64,000 nt of DNA from Ridgeia piscesae (Eukaryota > Annelida > Polychaeta > Sabellida > Siboglinidae): positions 173,501 through 237,500 of the forward strand of contig JAODUO010000047.1 of assembly GCA_025642075.2 (NCBI GenBank), given 5' to 3'. The translations under genes were made by a program, and so were the position numbers. Below the pieces are notes generated by a model. It saw nothing but the letters and a program-made list of their open reading frames with translations, was not told where the DNA came from and did not search any database. Positions within the stretch are counted from its first letter, which is position 1, and each line of letters opens with the position of its first letter. Below are positions 12,966-24,955 of this stretch, piece after piece.

Positions 12966-15900
12966 AGCCATCTGATAAGATGTTTCTGACAAAATAACAA
13001 ATGTGAGTTATACAAAACAACCTTTGGAAATTTAATATGTTAACATCTACCTGTACAAAGCTTATTTCATAAGCATACTTGTAAATATATCAACCTAAAT
13101 TAATTAATTTTAAATCAGTAAACACACAAGAGGAAAAAATTATATATAAAGCATACCTATGTCTGTATTTGAAACTAAGTTAAGTCAACATGCCAGTAAA
13201 CAATTTACCTCTTACACACATAGCCTGAGGCTAAACGACTTGCATTGAGTTATTCTTGTGTTCTAAAATCACTATGTGTGTATTGGATCAAATAGTTTCA
13301 TTCACTGCTTTTGGAAACTGGCCTCAATACTTTTATTTAATCGACTTTGCAATTTCCACATTATTCCTGACATGCTAATGCTCCGTATGTGGCATTGTAA
13401 ACCCATTTCCTATTCTGTGGCACAGTTTATATGCAGATCTATAACCCATATATGTATGATGGAAAAAATGCTCAGCAATTTCCTGCAAAACCCAACCTTT
13501 TCGGTGTATGTTTATCGATTTCTTATAAGCATGATGCTAATAGTACTACAAAAAAGACAAAATTAAATATAAACTTAATAGTATTTAAAAGGTAAATTCA
13601 TATATGACACAGTATCCAATCCTTATGGGTTACGTGTAGTGATGGATGACTTAAAATTTGTGAAATTTAATATGTAAACAAATTCAGCTATGTTACAAGA
13701 CAAACTCAGCATACTGCATTATTTTAGGTATTAAACAAGGAAAGAAAATTTCAAAAAAATTATATGGAAACCTGCAGATGTAGGAGGGTGTATATAAACA
13801 AACAACTACAGAGGTATATCAGTTGGTTTCCCTCCCCACCCATCCACCCACCCACCCACCCACCCGCCTACCTGTCTGCCTGTCTGCGCAAAATGTCTGT
13901 TCAAATGACTGCCTGTCAGGAATGTGATAGAACACATACCACTCCATAAGATTATAAGTACAACACAGTAAACAAAATGATTCAGGTCATGAAAACACTG
14001 TCAACTTAATTAACGCTTTCTGTTAGTTAGACACCTGCCAATGCGGGAATGGTCAAGCCTGAATTGCACAGTTGGTGAGGCATACTTAGACCATGCTCTG
14101 CCTACCAGAAATTGTGGACCCTAGAAATGCTGTGGTGAATGTGGTCGAGGTGACTTGTACAGTAATGATCTGGTCTAGTGGACTGATTGGGTGTAGTGGT
14201 TACAGCAAACAACAGATGCATTATTAATGTGTGTCTAGCAATAATATATTTCTTTAATTAATTAATTATTGAAATAATTTACCTTAACGTATTTGTAATA
14301 TTTCACTGTTTCACCCGAGTAATGAAAGTACAGCATGCACACACGGTTCATGGCACATCACCGTGTACTACTGTTTCAAGATTGCTTTGTAACGTCAGTT
14401 TTGACTTCATGGAGTAATTTCTATTCCTAATTATCCGCAATTCCTACGGCATACGATTCACTTCTGTAAAAACAGTTGTTGATCACTTGTGTTAAAAGAA
14501 TTGAACGCCTGGACTGAACTAGAACATTCCTTTAAATAATGCTTTCATGGCAATACAAGAAAACATTGTGTGAGAAATTGATAGTTGTAAGATGACAATC
14601 GCAGCAAATATTTGACAAGATGTGTGAAATACGAGGTGGTGTAACGTCAACGATTTTTTTATTCTATTGTGCGTATATGCACCGTGAAATATATTTCTTC
14701 ATCTCATTTCTTCCAACTATATATGATTGAGCTGCTAACATGCTATAGATTGCTATGTTCAGAATTTTTCACCTATTGCTTTTCATAAACAAGATCACAC
14801 AAAAAAGAATAATTGACTGACTCGCCAGGAGCCGACTTTTATTGTATGGAGCCATTGAATTTTACTCTGTGGACAATTTAATTTTAACTGTCTATTCAAA
14901 GGTGCCTGGCATATGTAATGTAGACTGACAGGTCTGCTCAGGTTATATAGATCTGTAATCATATAGATCATACCGAAACTGGTAGATTATATAAATCGTG
15001 CCTTATTACATAAAGCATACCATAATATACAAACCAGTTGGAGACAGTCGACTATTTAATTACACCTGATCACGTCACCAGTGCATACAGACAGCAACCT
15101 TACAAACAGATTATAAGTATACACTGCTGAGCTAATCCATGAGATTAATTAACAGGTATTTAAAGTAAGTTTCATGCTAAAATCTAGTCATATGTTTTGG
15201 CTCATTTATATAAACACTATTTGTGTAATTACATCTGGAAAATATTGATCTCTTTTTAATTGTTGCCATCGCTGGTCTCTAGGTTTAGTACTTTCCTAAG
15301 TAAATACTATATTTATTAAATATTACCAGAGCAGACAGACGTAAGTAAGTATATTCTCTGAAAGTGCTCTGTGAGTTGATAAGTGAAATGTCAAAATTTA
15401 TGAGGAATTTAAATTAACAAAAATGTCTAACCAATCACAAAATGTGCAATCAAAGCCACTTTATGGGTTGATCATTATAAAACCACTTCTTAAAGCTTAT
15501 CGCATTAATGAGTTGTCAAAATCAATGCCAGTATCAATGACAGGATAAAATGGATGTTTGACCAAATCAGTGTTTCTTTTGGTGTTATAATGGCTAGTTC
15601 ATGCCATCTTAGAGACGATTGCAGTATTGGGAATCTGACATACTATGCCACTACCGGTACATTCATCAATATTCCCAAATTGTTCAGGCATGTGAACTAT
15701 GAACTAGTTATTAACATCTTAACCTGCCTGTCCTTTCTATAAAAGAGACATGTCAATCCTTTGCACTGTTAACATATGAATCTGCCTAATAACTTCATAT
15801 AGCATTTCTAATGCTGTTGAACCACAATAGAAGCTCTCCATATTTTATTCTTTACTAAATACAAATGTGATGCATTAACGTGTCTATCAAAATGCAACCA

Positions 15901-17025
15901 GTTGCAGTGAAAACATATCATTAATATTCTAACAGCCCAGCTGATTCTCGTGAGGCACAAACACATGACATTATTATACATTTAGACAATCGTGACATTG
16001 CCATTGAACCATGCTTTGCAACATGTAGATATGTATAATCATAAAGCAGAAAATTATAAGTTGATTTTAAACATCCACTGTCCAATACTATTTGTGATCA
16101 GTCACTAATTTGAATTAAAAACCATCCTCAAATTATTGTGTACATTTGTTAAAATCATTACACTTCCTAACTGTGAACTACTTTGTAATCATATACAAAG
16201 CCAAACATCTTTTCCCATTTTTGCCCAAATTTCACCTGATACAGTTAAAAATATTATAAAAACCAGTCCAAAATGTTAGACTAGATTTGAACAAATGCCA
16301 CAACGGATCGGTTTATTTATTGCACGATGAATTTGAAACAAGACAAAAATAACCAAACCGGATGCACCGTTAACAGTGAGAAGGCTCACCGATTACAACA
16401 ACAAGGCTTACCATGAGTTACGTCTAGAAAACCTGTGATAAACACACACAGCTTGAAGCATGCAGCATCATAAGTACAGGGCACCAAGTGGAGGTGTCAA
16501 CGTGTGATTCATGTCAATTCATGTGTCAATCCTGTATACTGTGTCAATGGAGTAACTTATTCCAGCAGGAGTCTAAATTAAACCTGAAGGATTGTTCAGT
16601 GTTTCACAGTACTAGGTATCCCATTGTAGGATGTACAACGTGCACAATATGTTAACCAAACTGACAGTGTTGATATAGCTATGACAAATATACAGACAAC
16701 TGCCTGTTTCAATCATCTATTGTATGTCACACAATGAGCCTCCTGTAACTTATAAGTTTTTGTTATTCCTACTACTAGTGTCGCATAATGATTGTGGTAT
16801 TAAGTCACTAAAACCTGAAAATGGTATAACATTCACTCAATTCAGCATACTTCAGACACCAAAGAAAACTAAAATACTTTCTGAATATATAGGCCCACTC
16901 TAGTTATTAAATACATTTTAAATAACAAATGTCCAGATCTTGCAAATTGTAGAACATAAGTTTCCAAAACAAACACACAAAGCCAGAGAAACTGTGAACA
17001 TTAGTACATATCAGACTTCACATAC
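12966..17025. other. Long non-coding stretch
   Basis: AT-rich. A short (CCCA)n/(CTGC)n-like patch lies at about 13835-13885. ORFs such as 13276-13566 and 15554-15742 lack protein-like features or splice context. Later exons of the minus-strand gene at 17026-17480 would be expected here, but I could not identify any. Confidence 0.5.
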
Positions 17026-17480
17026 CTTGCAACCGATTTTGTTGCCGACAATTTCTTATTCCTCGGCATCGGAGCAACGTCGTCCTGCTCCGACTGTATG
17101 GTGGCATCCCCTGGTGGTAGTTCCATGGGACTATGCTGCAACGATCCATTACTCATACTCTTGGTTATCCTCCCTCTCAAAACATCACCAGTTGACGTGT
17201 TATTCTGTGCGACACTGTCAACACTTGCTGTTATCCCGTTCGAGTCCTGTTGCCCGGGGATATTTCTGGGAATGTGTGCTGAGCCCGTGTCAGTGTCCCC
17301 CAGTCTCTCCTTGGATGTTGCAGGGGAGGGATGGGATGTCTTCCGTGGGGCGGAGTGCCTTATTTCCTGGCTGGATCCGTCTTCCTGCCCCCTCTGGGCG
17401 CTATGCGGAGCAGGGCCACCATTGGCCACCGGCCCTGGTATCTTGCTCATGTCGTCTGTTTGGCTGGTCCCGTCCACCAA
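17026..17480 (-). CDS. Probable coding exon of an unidentified gene
   Basis: A minus-strand open frame ends at a strong donor (GCAAG followed by gtatg, 17026/17025; phase 2). It is GC-richer than its surroundings. The first ATG, starting MSKIPGPVANGG, is at about 17447; an in-frame TGA lies just upstream of 17480, so this could be the first coding exon. An acceptor ending ccaaacag just before that ATG would also allow an internal exon. The product is hydrophilic and probably disordered. It has Pro/Ser/Gln-rich sequence, a basic RGRITKSMSNGSLQHSP stretch and a basic end RNKKLSATKSVAR. No domain or family is recognised, and the following exon is not found. Two long plus-strand ORFs over the same bases are shadows. 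Confidence 0.55.
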
Positions 17481-17541
17481 ATATCAGTCTAATCCGACAC
17501 AATTCTTTCTAAAGCTCCACTGCCATCACTTCACCTGTCTT

Positions 17542-17620
17542 CTTGTGTCTGTGGCCTGGGGAAGTCTTGTGTCTGTGGCCTGGGTAAGTCTTGTGTCTGT
17601 GGCCTGGGTAAGTCTTGTGG
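17542..17620. repeat. 24-bp minisatellite, about 3 copies
   Basis: Three consecutive 24-bp units based on cttgtgtctgtggcctgg occupy 17542-17565, 17566-17589 and 17590-17613, with a degenerate start of a fourth. They lie about 60 bp upstream (on the minus strand) of the candidate exon. Confidence 0.95.
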
Positions 17621-18925
17621 TAGTCTTTGGAAGGTTGTGTGGAGTTCACTAATCCCTCACCAGTTTCATCTGAAACTATATACCACTCATTTAACCACCT
17701 TCAAATGCAGTTAAACCAACAGCCAAATCAACATTGACTATGCTCAATTTAACACTTTACGTTTGTTCAACTATGAAGAAAGTAAAAGCAAAGTCTACAT
17801 TAAGCGTCCTTTCTTGTGTAGCACAAAACACAAACTGCTTATTGACTCATTGTGACCACAGCAATAGGTCACCAGTTACTCTGCACCATTACACATTTGT
17901 TGCTATTAATTAAGTCCAACGCTGATCCCTAGGGATCATTGCTGTTTGACGGGATTGCCTAGCAACACGTTAAGATGTGCGTAAAAAGTGCTAAGAGGCA
18001 ACATGGAGACTCACAAGACATGTACCTGTTTGTATCGGCTGATGAAGTCTCCTAGAAACCTTGATCAATGCGGCCGCGGACCACGATTTGGCAACTCGAC
18101 CCTTGTGCGTCTGACGAGACACGCCAGTCGAGTGAAGAATCAATGTACAATGAGCCGGTCTAACAATGCAGATTAAGTTCCATGGAAGAGACGACCAATT
18201 ACGGTTTACCAGGCTCATGCTTAGCTGGCTCACTCAACCGGGACCGTCTCCATTCAACTTCTCAGGCTCTAATTGTGTGGTGTTCCAGCTGAGATTGTTA
18301 TCCACATGTACCCACATGTACTATTCATTCATGAAAATACTTAGTACTACTTACATAGAAGATTTTTACTAGATGCTATAATTAATGGACCATTAAAAAA
18401 CTTTTAAAACCTGGGTACATGGTCATAATCAGTACATGTGGATTACCTTGAAAACATAGCACACTTCACAATTAATAACGTGTACGGACAGTATTTGAGT
18501 TCATACACCTGTATGCATTACCTGTCCATGCCCACAGTCAACAGTGTTCTGCAAATCTCTACTCTGTAACTGCCGAATGATTGGACTTTGTAGCTTTAAT
18601 CCGAGCACACTATTCTCAGGTTACGGGCGTCATATTCTAATCTGGAAATAGCAAGTATGCATATCAAAATTCACTACTAGATTCCTACCAACCCATCCTG
18701 TTAGCTACACATAAATCTTCAAAATTTTGTTTATAAGTGTTGTGCATAACAGCATAATAAACCATATGAGGTAAAGTATCAAATATACACTTGGTGTGCT
18801 TTGTTTGATTTGGATTTCGAGAGTGTGTTTGGTGTGTGGCCAATGACTGTATCATATAAACAGCTTGACTGTAGCTACTGCGTCATATAACTTGTAGACT
18901 GTAGCCGTAGCAATGGTGATAAACA
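17621..18925. other. Non-coding stretch
   Basis: No repeat or convincing exon. Positions 18050-18130 are locally CpG-rich and give short ORFs on both strands without supporting features. Confidence 0.5.
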
Positions 18926-18929
18926 AGCT

Positions 18930-19175
18930 TCTGCATTAACCCAAGTACACGTTAACAGACATACATACAAGTCAGTCGAGATGTGAGAGTATGACCTAAA
19001 GTAAAATACAAACAGACATGTGATTCCCATTTTCAAAGTATTAACTGATTTTGGAAGATTGTTTGTTTCTTAGTTTTATACCTATCTACCACCCATCCAG
19101 TGACATTTCTACACATCCAAAATGTGTTTAATCCATCCAAATGATGGGTGGACAGGTCTGTATATAGCTATGCTT
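18930..19175 (+). mobile_element. hAT-like MITE copy, CCGTCCA family, diverged
   Basis: This shares with the copies at 33318, 44543 and 45938 the order gttaac, then caagtcagtcgag, tatgacctaaa, cccattttcaaag, accacccatccag, ccatccaaatgatgggtgg and a final acaggtct. Its ends are eroded, so no target-site duplication can be called. Confidence 0.6.
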
Positions 19176-19245
19176 CTATCTCAGAACAATGGAACGAATA
19201 TATGTTTACATTACAAACGCATAACTTAGGTAATAAAGCTAATAT

Positions 19246-19503
19246 ACAGTACTGCCAGAAAGTAACTGGTACACTCACTGAAATTTGTATTTGTACGCTA
19301 TTGTCTATCTGTTAGGCAACAGCACTCTCAATTGTCAATTAAATTTAATGTTCTGTAAGAAGCATGATACATTAGTAATCCTCTAGAGGGCAAAACATTA
19401 AATCTAACTGACAATTGGGAGTGCTGGCTCCTGATAAGTAGACAGCAATGTAGACAAATTAATTTCAAAGTGTCTTTTACCAGTTACTTTCTGGCAGTAC
19501 GTG
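19246..19503. mobile_element. Foldback MITE with TA target site (Tc1/mariner-like)
   Basis: A 23-bp perfect inverted repeat begins gtactgccagaaagtaact at 19249 and closes at 19478-19500. The inversion continues inwards: left arm about 19300-19355 and right arm about 19393-19440 pair through caattgtcaattaaatttaatg-like sequence with few mismatches. The whole element is therefore a hairpin of about 100-bp arms with a loop of about 40 bp. TA dinucleotides flank the ends, as expected for Tc1/mariner-type insertion. It has no coding capacity. Confidence 0.85.
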
Positions 19504-19535
19504 TACCGTACAGCTGTGTATGCAAACAGAGTTAT

Positions 19536-19980
19536 GGCAAGGGAAACATTCAGATCCGATGTTTCCCCTGAGGAAAGCAATGGTGGTAGGATGGGCTGAG
19601 CAATCACAGAGGGCATGATGCCATGCTATGTGCATCCTGGGGTATAGTACCCCAGAACTATGTTTAAAACTAGCTTTTAAATGGTGCATTCTGAAGTGTG
19701 TTTTAACCTACATTCCCTGGCATTTAGATGGGAAACAAATAAAACTACAAGTTAGCAGCATGTGAACATGTCTATACCACTATTTCTGTAAAAATCAAAG
19801 GGGACTAAGCATGCTTATTTCACTGAATAAGAACCTTTTTTGGACTTTCCTAGGTCACCAGTAGCTATGAGGTGGCAATTTTGGCATATTTTGAGTGAGG
19901 TGGCATTGAAAAATAGCAAGGTGGCATTGAAAAATAGCAAGGTGGCCCACCTCGCTCATCATACAGCAAGGGAAACACTG
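19536..19980 (+). mobile_element. hAT-like MITE, CAGTGTTTCCC family, copy 1
   Basis: The right terminus is gggaaacactg (ending 19980). The left end near 19558 reads gatgtttcccctgag, an eroded form of cagtgtttcccctg. The body contains ggtaggatgggctgag, aaatggtgcattctga, tagctatgaggtggcaattt and ggtggcccacctcgct, all shared with copies at 41168-41501 (inverted) and 52012-52245. A 21-bp unit (gaaaaatagcaaggtggcatt) is duplicated inside. A stray gcaagggaaacatt at 19536 resembles another right terminus, so two copies may abut. Confidence 0.75.
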
Positions 19981-20011
19981 CTCTATGACTATGTTTGTGG
20001 TTTGCAAGTAC

Positions 20012-20012
<1 letters not shown>

Positions 20013-20088
<76 letters not shown>
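20013..20088. repeat. (TA)n microsatellite
   Basis: A run of about 75 bp of pure TA dinucleotide lies just downstream of the MITE. Confidence 0.98.
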
Positions 20089-20089
<1 letters not shown>

Positions 20090-21500
20090 ATACTGTATTC
20101 ACCATTGTATGCATTTCACTGATAGCTTGACAGCATAAGATGTCTGTGCTCTAGGCCATAAAATACATAATTTCTAAAGTAATTATAGCTCATTGTCTTA
20201 TTAAATAAAGGCAGCTTATTTATATTAATGGCATAATGTCTATATCCGTATATGTGCAGCACTTGTCTTGAATTTACATGTCATATTATTGGGTGCACCC
20301 ATTTTACATATCTAGAATTGGCACACTTCGAATGAAAAAAACGTGTAGCCTACCGCCGTGGGCCGCCATAAATGCCCATATTCGGGAGTAACAAATCAAC
20401 TAACCGTCTGATTCTCTGAAATGAATCTGGACGGAAGGAGTGGTACACATGCACTGCCATTGAATTGCGACGCATAGCCATAGCACATGTCATAGGCATA
20501 GGCCTGTATATAATTATAGCCATAGCAAAACGCCATGGACACGGTTAATTATTGATTTGTTGTGGAATGTTTTAGATACTGCATTGTGTACATATTATAT
20601 ATTATGTATTGGTGTGTGATAGTCGTGGAAATATTACAGAAACTTAACTAACTTTGTCAAAGTCAAGGTCCAGCCTATAAAGCCATTAAAGGGGTAAGTT
20701 CAACGCCGCGAAGTATAAAAATTGCCGGTAACTGAAAGTTGGAAACTTCAATCATGCCAGGCCCCTGGACCAACCCAACTCGAAGCCCGCCAATTAACAA
20801 TACCTTATCGCCGTGCGATAAAACGGACAAGATTTAATCACACCTGGATGTTGGTTCTGCTCTCAAATAAGATATCAGCCGTTTTCAAAACAAGTAGAAC
20901 ATTTTTGCCATATCACACGTCACAGAAAGCGTAAACTGCTACTGGCCTAACGCGTATGCACGCATTGGTCGCTAGGGCGAACAACGCGACACCTAGTGTC
21001 ATTCATTACATTACAACTTTCACTCTTCAGAACTCGGATCAAAGGCACAGCTAGTAAACTATTTTTCTATAATAATTACGACTACGTTACTCTGGCCCTC
21101 GCCGTTTTTTATAATAGAAAGCATGCTCCCTCTCCTCCTTCTTGATAATATCATGGAAATCCCAGTTGATGAATAAATCCTCCTGGAGACGGGAGTGGAT
21201 GGAACCTGCCAATCACTCTGAATCTGAATGGGATACGTCGTAAGGAGCCAATATTGGCTATTATATACGACGGGGGGGTGTGTGCGCATATTATTGAGTG
21301 TTTGAGCCGCAGATTAGGCGGCTGAAATCAGTTATGGTTTCAGCCTGGACCTGCGACTCATTAAGTTGGTTCCAGTCAACTATTGTTTTTACAAAAAATG
21401 AATTCTTAAATTGTTCACTGTTTTATACTTACCATTATCATGACATTAATATTGACCATGTCCTACTGCCATTTAAACGGTGCGTGTGTTATAAAATTAT
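20089..21500. other. Non-coding stretch with CpG-richer centre
   Basis: Positions about 20340-21300 contain more CpG than the surroundings, which could mark a promoter or an old mobile element. No exon or TATA arrangement is convincing. ORFs at 20722-20934 and 21059-21289 lack protein features. Confidence 0.45.
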
Positions 21501-22118
21501 ATGAGCGCTATACTGCTATATATAAACATAGTCAGTCTCAGTAATTCAGAAGAGGTATGGGTAATACATATTCAGACTCCGCGAGGTGACGCAATATACT
21601 ATCGCTATTATCTAACCGTTTCTAACGAGATAAATATTTCTCGTAAAAAGACACGAATAATAATAATTAATATCAAAATTCAAGCTATGCCGACAATATT
21701 CACATTATACCAGTGGGTGGTTGTATATTTCAATGTTGCAAAGGAATGTTTGTTTTCATGTGGAGGGACCATCATTATTTTAGTTAATAGGCCTACATAT
21801 AACAATCGTCGTGTACTTTCAGTATGCATGGACCATGGTATATCCAGCGCACTTGACTACAGTACAGGTATTAGAAACCTGCGACGTTTGAAACGTGTTC
21901 ATGAACGTACTGAACAGCAAATAGAGCATGATATGTATTGTGTCGATAGGATAATTAGGATGTTCCACATTATTTATTGTTTACCACAGAGATTGTTGCG
22001 AGAAAAATATAAATTCTTATACAGCATATGGTATATATCTACATGGTATCCTGTTTTATATTCCACCCCTGATAGACCTTTTCATTCGAACACCTTGCTT
22101 TCTCAGGGGAGTACTTAG
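21501..22118 (+). CDS. Hypothetical 205-codon ORF of unknown nature
   Basis: The frame runs from ATG at 21501 to a stop at 22118 and is not built of simple repeats. In AT-rich sequence an uninterrupted frame of this length is unexpected by chance. The first half is rich in Ile, Tyr and Asn. The second half has a charged stretch, RNLRRLKRVHERTEQQIEHD, followed by a hydrophobic aromatic tail. I recognise no domain. It could be a lineage-specific gene, an exon, a decayed mobile-element ORF or chance. There is no conserved start context and no clear promoter. Confidence 0.25.
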   Translation: MSAILLYINIVSLSNSEEVWVIHIQTPRGDAIYYRYYLTVSNEINISRKKTRIIIINIKIQAMPTIFTLYQWVVVYFNVAKECLFSCGGTIIILVNRPTYNNRRVLSVCMDHGISSALDYSTGIRNLRRLKRVHERTEQQIEHDMYCVDRIIRMFHIIYCLPQRLLREKYKFLYSIWYISTWYPVLYSTPDRPFHSNTLLSQGST

Positions 22119-22191
22119 CCAACATGACTAATACCATGCAATCCTGCATAAATGTCAACCATTGTCTACTGCCATCCATATATTTCATGTA

Positions 22192-22197
22192 TAAATA

Positions 22198-22245
<48 letters not shown>

Positions 22246-22252
22246 TATTTGA
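22192..22252. repeat. (TA)n hairpin with unique stem ends
   Basis: Forty bp of TA are bounded by aaataccaatat on the left and its reverse complement atattggtattt on the right, so the whole segment is a perfect palindrome able to extrude a cruciform. Confidence 0.95.
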
Positions 22253-22423
22253 ATGAAAACGTCTGTCATAATAATAAATTGCCAATGCAGCATTTCGAAT
22301 TTACCTGTTCTCATTTGTTATAAACCCAACGTGCTCACACAAAATTGAGATAGACCAATGCATTGCACACACATTGGCCACACACCAGAACATGGTGAAT
22401 ATTAAATGGACTGATACTCTCCA

Positions 22424-22443
22424 GAAACCTCCAACTGCACCAC
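22424..22443 (+). repeat. Orphan piece of the 34-bp satellite
   Basis: The word aaacctccaactgcacc (22425-22441) matches subtype A of the satellite at 1061-3860. The flanks on either side do not match a second monomer. Confidence 0.6.
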
Positions 22444-23110
22444 CATGCCCCATCTCCTCCCATCGAAGCTCGCAGTATGCTGAAACTGTGTTCAATATTT
22501 CATACTGAAAATGTGTTCCATTTTAGGAGAATGCAAACACCGTTTTTATTTTGTTACTGTGGAAACAATACAGGCCCTTGAAGTGTCCAAAATGTGTTGC
22601 CTGTTCAGTATTAGAGGTGGTACAAAGGTAAACAGACCGTGAAACAGCGAGGGTAGACCTCCAAGTTAATATCACATGTCATCTGATATAGAAGACTCCG
22701 GTGATTTGGACATGTCTGTCTTATGCCACGTGAAAGTCTAATTACTATTGCTTTACAAAGATTTCAGAGGATCAAGAAGACCACACAAAAGATCAAATCA
22801 GGCATGATACTAGACTCGCACTGCTAACAGCAGAGCGGTGTGCTGTCGACAGGAAGAAATAGCTGGTGTGTCACCCAGGAGGCCAGCGAAGGGTTTGGCC
22901 TATATAGTCATGTATGTGAAACAAAAAGGTTTTGTTGCAATTTTTTTTAAATGTGCAAATAACAGGACAATGGGTCACTGGTTAAAGGCCTAGTTCTAAC
23001 CACTGAGCTTACAGCACCCCTCATATTGGGATATGGTTCAAAGTGTCCCTCTTAAGCAGATTTCCCTTACATCTGGGTAATCCGAGTTCACTATATAGAA
23101 TGTAACGGCT
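22444..23110. other. Non-coding stretch
   Basis: No gene or defined repeat seen. Confidence 0.5.
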
Positions 23111-23114
23111 ACAT

Positions 23115-23290
23115 GTACATGGTTTCTTGTCTCCACAAACTTCTGACATAAACTAGTGTGCTTATGCAATACTGGTGCCACCTGGCGAATATTAATAAAA
23201 CAATATCTTTTTACACAAAACAGCTTCATCTTATTCTGAATAAGTCTTGTGTGATTGTTATTTTGTTACAGCCACGTCATCTATGAGAGA
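23115..23290 (+). repeat. Dispersed repeat, copy 1 of a pair
   Basis: Shares atggtttcttgtctccaca, ggtgccacctggcgaatatt and ttacacaaaac, in the same order and orientation, with 24765-24955. No inverted termini are seen. Confidence 0.85.
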
Positions 23291-24764
23291 TTTAAGATCA
23301 TAATCACACTAGAGACACACAGTTGTATGCAATGTTTTATTAAACACAGAAATCATATTCAACACCAACACAGAGCATCAGAGTTAGTTGAATCTGTTAA
23401 GATCTACCTTAAATAAAAATGTTGCTGGAACAATGGCTCATAATCGCATCGCCATTTCTTGTAGAAAGCGAGACCAATCAACATATGCATACTGTGTCAG
23501 ATTGGTTCTCGCTCTAAACAAAGTTCAGACTGCTCAAATAACATTACAGAAATAAAAAAAATAAAAATCCAAACAAACAAGCAAAATTACTTGACAAATC
23601 TTATCATTTAATTAGCCATGAATTCAGAAAGTATGTGAGCAAGACACAGAAGTCGATATTGTATTTGCATATAACAAGGGGCTGGATGATTTCTTGATAT
23701 CACAAATAACAGTAAACGAGTTAGTATCTTTCCAATGCTAAATGTCGGTACTCAGGAATAAAAACTTCCCTTCCAACATAAATTCATACAAAAACACCTT
23801 ATGTAGTTCAGCCAATATGAACAGCCGACGGGCATACACACATACACACACACATACATACATACAAGGGCCTGGTTATGTATGTCAGGCTGTAGTTTGA
23901 GACCAATATGTCGCACATACACGCCATTCTAATGACGGCAGTTCTTTAATACCGATTGCATGAAGTGAGGTGAAATGTAATGGAACATGTTCAATGATTT
24001 CTCAAACATCGACATGCCTGAGAAAAGAACGAGACAGCTTTCATGCTACCAATACCCAGCATCATGCTAGACAATGCATGCATGCGAAATCGCCACATAA
24101 CCCTCTGTGAAAGACTGCCAGAAATATTAAACAAAACAGAGAACTGATTCATTAAGAAATGAGCTCATCAGAAAATTCATCATGAAATACAATCTCTTAC
24201 TAAACTCTAGGATTTTTTTTTGAAATGCAAAAAGGAGAACATTTCTGTGACACATCAGTGAGTCTCACAGCGACACATCATGGCATTAACAGTTTTCAGA
24301 ATACAAAATCACAGTTAAGGAGCAAAAGTCGATTTTTAAGAGCAAAATCGGACATATGAGCTCATAAGAACGATCCATAAACCATTTGCAAGGCACCAAA
24401 CAAACCTGCAGTTAGGAATCTGACATGTCTGCTGGCCTAGTATTTAGAAACATCATATGGACATGGTGTCATGTCAGCACATAAGGACTTCAACCAAATC
24501 AGTAATAAACAAGCAGAAACAACCCATAATAATCCAGCTTACTTCTGTTTTGTATTTACGAGACCTTCCCAGTTAACGGGAATGTATGTATCGAGTTTAC
24601 CATACAAAAATATTATAATCTAGCACTTCCCTGGAAACACAAAGGAAAACTGGATGATAGGCAGATCAATCTTGATACATGTATTTTTATATTACTGAGA
24701 GTGCAGTAGTATTTTTTTTTATTAAATAAGCTTACATTCTCATTTGTACTTTATTTGTATAAGT
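23291..24764. other. Non-coding stretch
   Basis: AC-rich on the plus strand, with a small CA/CATA simple repeat at about 23835-23870. On the minus strand an AATAAA lies at about 23335-23340 and could be a polyadenylation signal for an unidentified gene, but no coding exon is attached. Confidence 0.4.
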
Positions 24765-24955
24765 GTTATGGTTTCTTGTCTCCACATATAACTCTGACAC
24801 CAAATAGGGCTCTTATGCAACAGTGGTGCCACCTGGCGAATATTAACAAAACAACTTTTTTTACACAAAACGTATTCCTTCTATCACTTTTTCTTATTCC
24901 GAATACGTCGTCAATGTGATTACAGTGCTATTACTGCCACATCATTTGTTTCCAT
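24765..24955 (+). repeat. Dispersed repeat, copy 2 of a pair
   Basis: The second copy of the repeat at 23115-23290, about 1.65 kb away and moderately diverged. Confidence 0.85.

Noticed and set aside
16940..17652. Plus-strand ORFs of 190 and 184 codons
   Set aside because: Antisense to the candidate exon at 17480-17026 and running into the 24-bp minisatellite.
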